A stretch of 8,126 bases of DNA from an uncultured Bacilli bacterium (GTDB taxonomy: Bacteria > Bacillota_I > Bacilli_A > RF39 > UBA660), in assembly GCA_947627965.1 (NCBI GenBank), contig CANQYA010000039.1:1-8126 (forward strand), in the 5' to 3' direction. A program made the translations under genes and the position numbers. The first letter of the stretch is position 1. Each line of letters starts with the position of its first letter. Below are positions 6,179 to 8,126 of this stretch, piece by piece. Under the pieces are notes generated by a model. That model had not been told where the DNA came from, ran no database searches, and saw nothing but the letters and a program-made list of their open reading frames with translations.

Positions 6179-6197
6179 GATGTCTCTTTATATTTTT
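6155..6197. terminator. Bidirectional intrinsic terminator between convergent genes
   Basis: A perfect 17-bp inverted repeat: 6155-6171 (AAATATAAAGAGACATC) pairs with 6179-6195 around a 7-base loop, AAAATAA. T residues run to 6197 for plus-strand transcripts, and an A7 run at 6145-6151 gives the U-tract for minus-strand transcripts. The histidine kinase TAA (6176-6178) lies in the loop and the stop codon of the minus-strand gene starts at the right foot of the stem (6196-6198), so one hairpin serves both genes. Confidence 0.9.
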
Positions 6198-6600
6198 ATA
6201 ATAAGCCAAATTTAGCAAGTAAATCTTTATCATTAATAATCTTGATAATCATTTCTATTTCTTCCATAGGTAAATTTGTACATTCATGAACAATTTTTTT
6301 ATTTATTTTTCTTTTTAACATTTCTATTGCTGTTCTTCTTTGTTGAATATATATTCCTTTTTCTTTACCTTCTGAGTATATAGCATCATTTTTTTCTTGC
6401 TCAGCTAATTCTTTGTTATACTCTTTTAAAAATTCTTCGTCTTGACTTACTTTTATTGCATCATCAATATACTCGTCCAATATTGGATTACCATTACTTA
6501 CCTTTCGGCATAAATCGACATCTTCTTCGACAAGTACAAATAAAAACTTTTCTAACTCGCTTAATTTATCTGGATCAAGATTAAATTCTGTTAGTTTCAC
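6196..6600 (-). CDS. Short protein resembling the C-terminal region of Rpn/PD-(D/E)XK transposase-nucleases
   Basis: The 134-aa product resembles the non-catalytic tail of Rpn-family recombination-promoting nucleases/putative transposases. It has a helix around NPILDEYIDDAIKVSQDEEFLKEYNKE (38-64), a charged AIYSEGKEKGIYIQQRRTAIEML linker (73-95), and a terminal helix-turn segment NKKIVHECTNLPMEEIEMIIKI (100-121). The usual family tail reads xxEGxxEG...AxxLLxxGxSxEEIxxxTGLSxEEIxxL. No N-terminal nuclease domain is present, and I see no remnant of it in 6601-6785. The start is GTG at 6598-6600, preceded by a nearly ideal AAGGAGGTGA at 6605-6614, so this is a translated unit rather than obvious debris. 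It may be a shortened gene, or a stand-alone partner that binds full-length Rpn proteins. The assignment rests on motif resemblance only. Confidence 0.65.
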   Translation of the reverse strand: MKLTEFNLDPDKLSELEKFLFVLVEEDVDLCRKVSNGNPILDEYIDDAIKVSQDEEFLKEYNKELAEQEKNDAIYSEGKEKGIYIQQRRTAIEMLKRKINKKIVHECTNLPMEEIEMIIKIINDKDLLAKFGLL

Positions 6601-6604
6601 TATT

Positions 6605-6614
6605 TCACCTCCTT
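6605..6614 (-). promoter_or_regulatory. Strong ribosome binding site deciding the GTG start
   Basis: The minus strand reads AAGGAGGTGA, a ten-base match to the 16S anti-SD tail and the strongest SD in the window. AAGGAGG lies 7 bases before the GTG at 6600-6598, which supports the non-ATG start and suggests efficient translation. Confidence 0.85.
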
Positions 6615-6623
6615 AATAAACCA

Positions 6624-6632
6624 AATATAACA
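6624..6632 (-). promoter_or_regulatory. Possible extended -10 promoter of the Rpn-tail gene
   Basis: The minus strand reads TGTTATATT, an extended -10 (TGn followed by TATATT), with no good -35 at normal spacing. Transcription would start about 6617, only a few bases before the SD. It is the best candidate in the interval, but the AT-rich background limits certainty. Confidence 0.35.
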
Positions 6633-6688
6633 CGTTTATTTTCAAAAGAAAAATCGGCAATTTTCTAACTTGGAGGCATTTTTAAGAT

Positions 6689-6736
6689 AAAAAAAGAAGC
6701 AAAATTAAGAATTGCTTAAAGCAATTTATAAAATTG
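6689..6736 (-). terminator. Possible terminator downstream of the surface-protein gene
   Basis: AATTGC/GCAATT (6710-6715 and 6721-6726) forms a small hairpin with a 5-base loop, extendable imperfectly to 6700/6736. On the minus strand a seven-T run (complement of 6689-6695) follows. The position fits termination for the gene ending at 6786, but the stem is AT-rich and the T-run is some distance from the core, so it is weak. Confidence 0.35.
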
Positions 6737-6785
6737 TTCCTTTTATTACTTATAATTTTTAATTTTAGAAAAATTTTATTTTTTT

Positions 6786-8126
6786 TTAATTTGTCTTTAT
6801 AACATAAGGATTATTTATAGTACCGTCTTGGTTAATATCCGTTATTTCGATAGTTGGAATTAGATTTATGACTGGTCTTATATAATTAATAGTTGATACA
6901 CTACTACTTGAATTAAATTGTCCATTATACAATACAGAAATAACAGATGTTTTTGAAAAAGACTTATTAGTATTACCTGGGCTCATAGACAAATAACTAA
7001 CCCCTGTATTTAAATAATAATTTTGATTTACCACATTAAATACACCACCAGCATAAGCTACTTCGTCACCTGTTATTAAGCCAATTTTTTGTGTGGACTT
7101 TTTATTTCCTTTATTATTACTTACCGTAAATAAATCATTTTTTTGTAGACATACAAATTGAGGTTCTTTATTAGTGAATAATCTGTTATAAGTGGCATAA
7201 TTTGTATAATCCATTCCATATCCACCGCCTTCCGCTAAACTTCGATCATTACAGAAACCAGTATCTGCTATATAACTATCGAAATTTATTAAATTATTTT
7301 TATACCAATCTTCTAAATATTTTTTTATATCAGAGTCCACTTCGTTTTTATGGGCTTCTTCATAAGAGGTTGACCAGTATCCTGCATGCGTTTCACCAGC
7401 CAATATTTGATAGTTATCACCGTCTTTTTTAGTTTCAGTTATCTTTATCATATGAGTACATGTTGTTTCTTGGCTCCAACATGTATAGTAATTATGATGA
7501 TCTTCGTCATAATGAGCATCTACTACATCACCTGTTAAAGTATATATTCCTGTATTTTTATCAAATGTATATTCTGTTCCCATTTTTACTGTATTTGTTC
7601 CTGTGGTACTTGCCCATGCCCAACCACTATAATTACTATGTCCGTCTGTGTAAATTGTTGGTTTACCATGCATATAACCAACAAAGGCATTATCGCCAGG
7701 CATAGTATTAAAAGCACTACTTCCAATAGTTGCATTACTTCCAGTATCAGTAGGTTTTTTCCCCTGATATATTAATCTTATTGAACCATCTTCATTTATT
7801 CTTATTATTCTCCAGTAGAAACCTCCAAAAAATACATAGTTATTCTTAACATCTCCTCTAAAATAGTAAGTTACTCTATTATCTTGTGTATTCTTATTGG
7901 TATAATATAATCCTTTTCCATTACTATCACTACTTATTTGTGAGAAATTGATACCTGTATCAGGTTGTTCTTTATTATCATAAAGTATCTTTTGGGATAA
8001 TCTTGTTGGGATTATATCAGGTACTTTTTCTGGTGTTTCTTTTAAATCTTGAATATAGGTTATATCTATTTGTAACTCATTATCTTTTAAATTAGGATCG
8101 TCTACTATTTCCCCATTATAACTTAT
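6786..8126 (-). CDS. Large extracellular/surface protein, C-terminal 446 aa (5' end beyond window)
   Basis: The frame is open from the TAA at 6786-6788 to the right edge; the ATG at 7701-7703 is internal (NTMPGDN), has no SD, and conserved sequence continues before it. In order from the right edge the visible protein has LSQKILYDN (43-51), GLYYTN then YYFRGDVKNNYVFFGG (about 85-100), WRIIRINEDGSIRLIYQG (about 102-119), VGYMHG (149-154), a variable insert with CWSQETTCTHM (216-226), WYKNNL (274-279), IADTGFCNDRS (286-296), IGLITGDEVAYAGG (348-361), SMSPG and IRPVINL (about 416-422). This order recurs in multi-copy surface proteins of uncultured gut Firmicutes and resembles DUF6273-like domains. 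Four cysteines (216, 223, 292, 326) suggest disulfides outside the cell. The C-terminus (GTINNPYVIKTN) has no LPXTG signal or membrane segment, so any anchor is N-terminal. Function unknown; possibly adhesion. Confidence 0.8.
   Translation of the reverse strand: MSYNGEIVDDPNLKDNELQIDITYIQDLKETPEKVPDIIPTRLSQKILYDNKEQPDTGINFSQISSDSNGKGLYYTNKNTQDNRVTYYFRGDVKNNYVFFGGFYWRIIRINEDGSIRLIYQGKKPTDTGSNATIGSSAFNTMPGDNAFVGYMHGKPTIYTDGHSNYSGWAWASTTGTNTVKMGTEYTFDKNTGIYTLTGDVVDAHYDEDHHNYYTCWSQETTCTHMIKITETKKDGDNYQILAGETHAGYWSTSYEEAHKNEVDSDIKKYLEDWYKNNLINFDSYIADTGFCNDRSLAEGGGYGMDYTNYATYNRLFTNKEPQFVCLQKNDLFTVSNNKGNKKSTQKIGLITGDEVAYAGGVFNVVNQNYYLNTGVSYLSMSPGNTNKSFSKTSVISVLYNGQFNSSSSVSTINYIRPVINLIPTIEITDINQDGTINNPYVIKTN

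Noticed and set aside
6601..6785. Remnant of an Rpn nuclease domain or insertion sequence end
   Set aside because: I found no recognisable nuclease motif, terminal inverted repeat or target duplication; the stretch holds a candidate promoter, an SD and a weak hairpin.
7202..7432. 76-aa plus-strand ORF
   Set aside because: It is antisense to the conserved surface-protein frame, has no SD, and its Tyr/Asn/His-rich product matches nothing I know.
7701..7703. ATG as start of the surface-protein gene
   Set aside because: No SD precedes it, and the frame is open upstream to the window edge with conserved blocks (YYFRGDVKNNYV, WRIIRINEDGSIRLIYQG).
7460..7705. 81-aa plus-strand ORF
   Set aside because: It is also antisense to the surface-protein frame; there is no SD and the composition is a mirror of the Asp/Tyr-rich sense strand.

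Overview
The window is very AT-rich and uses the standard bacterial code: every tryptophan codon I read is TGG, and yidD ends at a TGA. Its Shine-Dalgarno sites and gene set (RNase J, RNase III, YidD, an OmpR-type two-component pair, a TroA-fold lipoprotein) suggest a low-GC Bacillota. The surface protein at the right edge belongs to a repetitive type I associate with uncultured gut Bacilli such as the RF39/Erysipelotrichales-like groups. That lineage is an inference.

Left block (1-1349, minus strand): rnc (RNase III) is followed after 54 bases by the start of an RNase J-family gene that runs off the left edge. Both appear to be transcribed from one promoter at about 1321-1349. The RNase J protein starts at TTG and lacks two residues of the canonical metal-binding motif (HGHDSN instead of HxHxDH), which suggests a J2-like, weakly active or structural subunit.

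Central block (1376-4066, plus strand): a divergent promoter drives a tight three-gene operon. yidD overlaps by 4 bases a lipoprotein of the zinc/manganese-binding TroA/ZnuA fold. Ten bases further on is a 513-aa lysine-rich coiled-coil protein of unknown function with a probable membrane hairpin. The lipoprotein contains no histidine at all, and its three classical metal-ligand positions are F, E and N, so it is unlikely to be an ordinary zinc-binding protein. No ABC permease or ATPase is next to it. This operon is the most likely undescribed module here. An intrinsic terminator with the last stop codon in its loop closes it.

Two-component block (4065-6197, plus strand): a new promoter drives an OmpR/PhoB-type response regulator and a sensor histidine kinase that starts at TTG 17 bases inside the regulator gene. 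A near-perfect bidirectional terminator follows, again with the stop codon in the loop. Both plus-strand operons begin with the same 10-mer, ATGGTGATGG, three bases before the start codon. It lies where transcription should begin and matches the distal part of the 16S anti-SD tail rather than AGGAGG.

Right block (6196-8126, minus strand): a 134-aa protein resembles only the C-terminal part of Rpn/PD-(D/E)XK transposase-nucleases, yet has its own excellent ribosome binding site. Upstream of it is the C-terminal part of a large secreted or surface protein that continues beyond the right edge. No tRNA, rRNA, CRISPR array or insertion sequence is visible, and there is no gene-free stretch longer than 300 bases.
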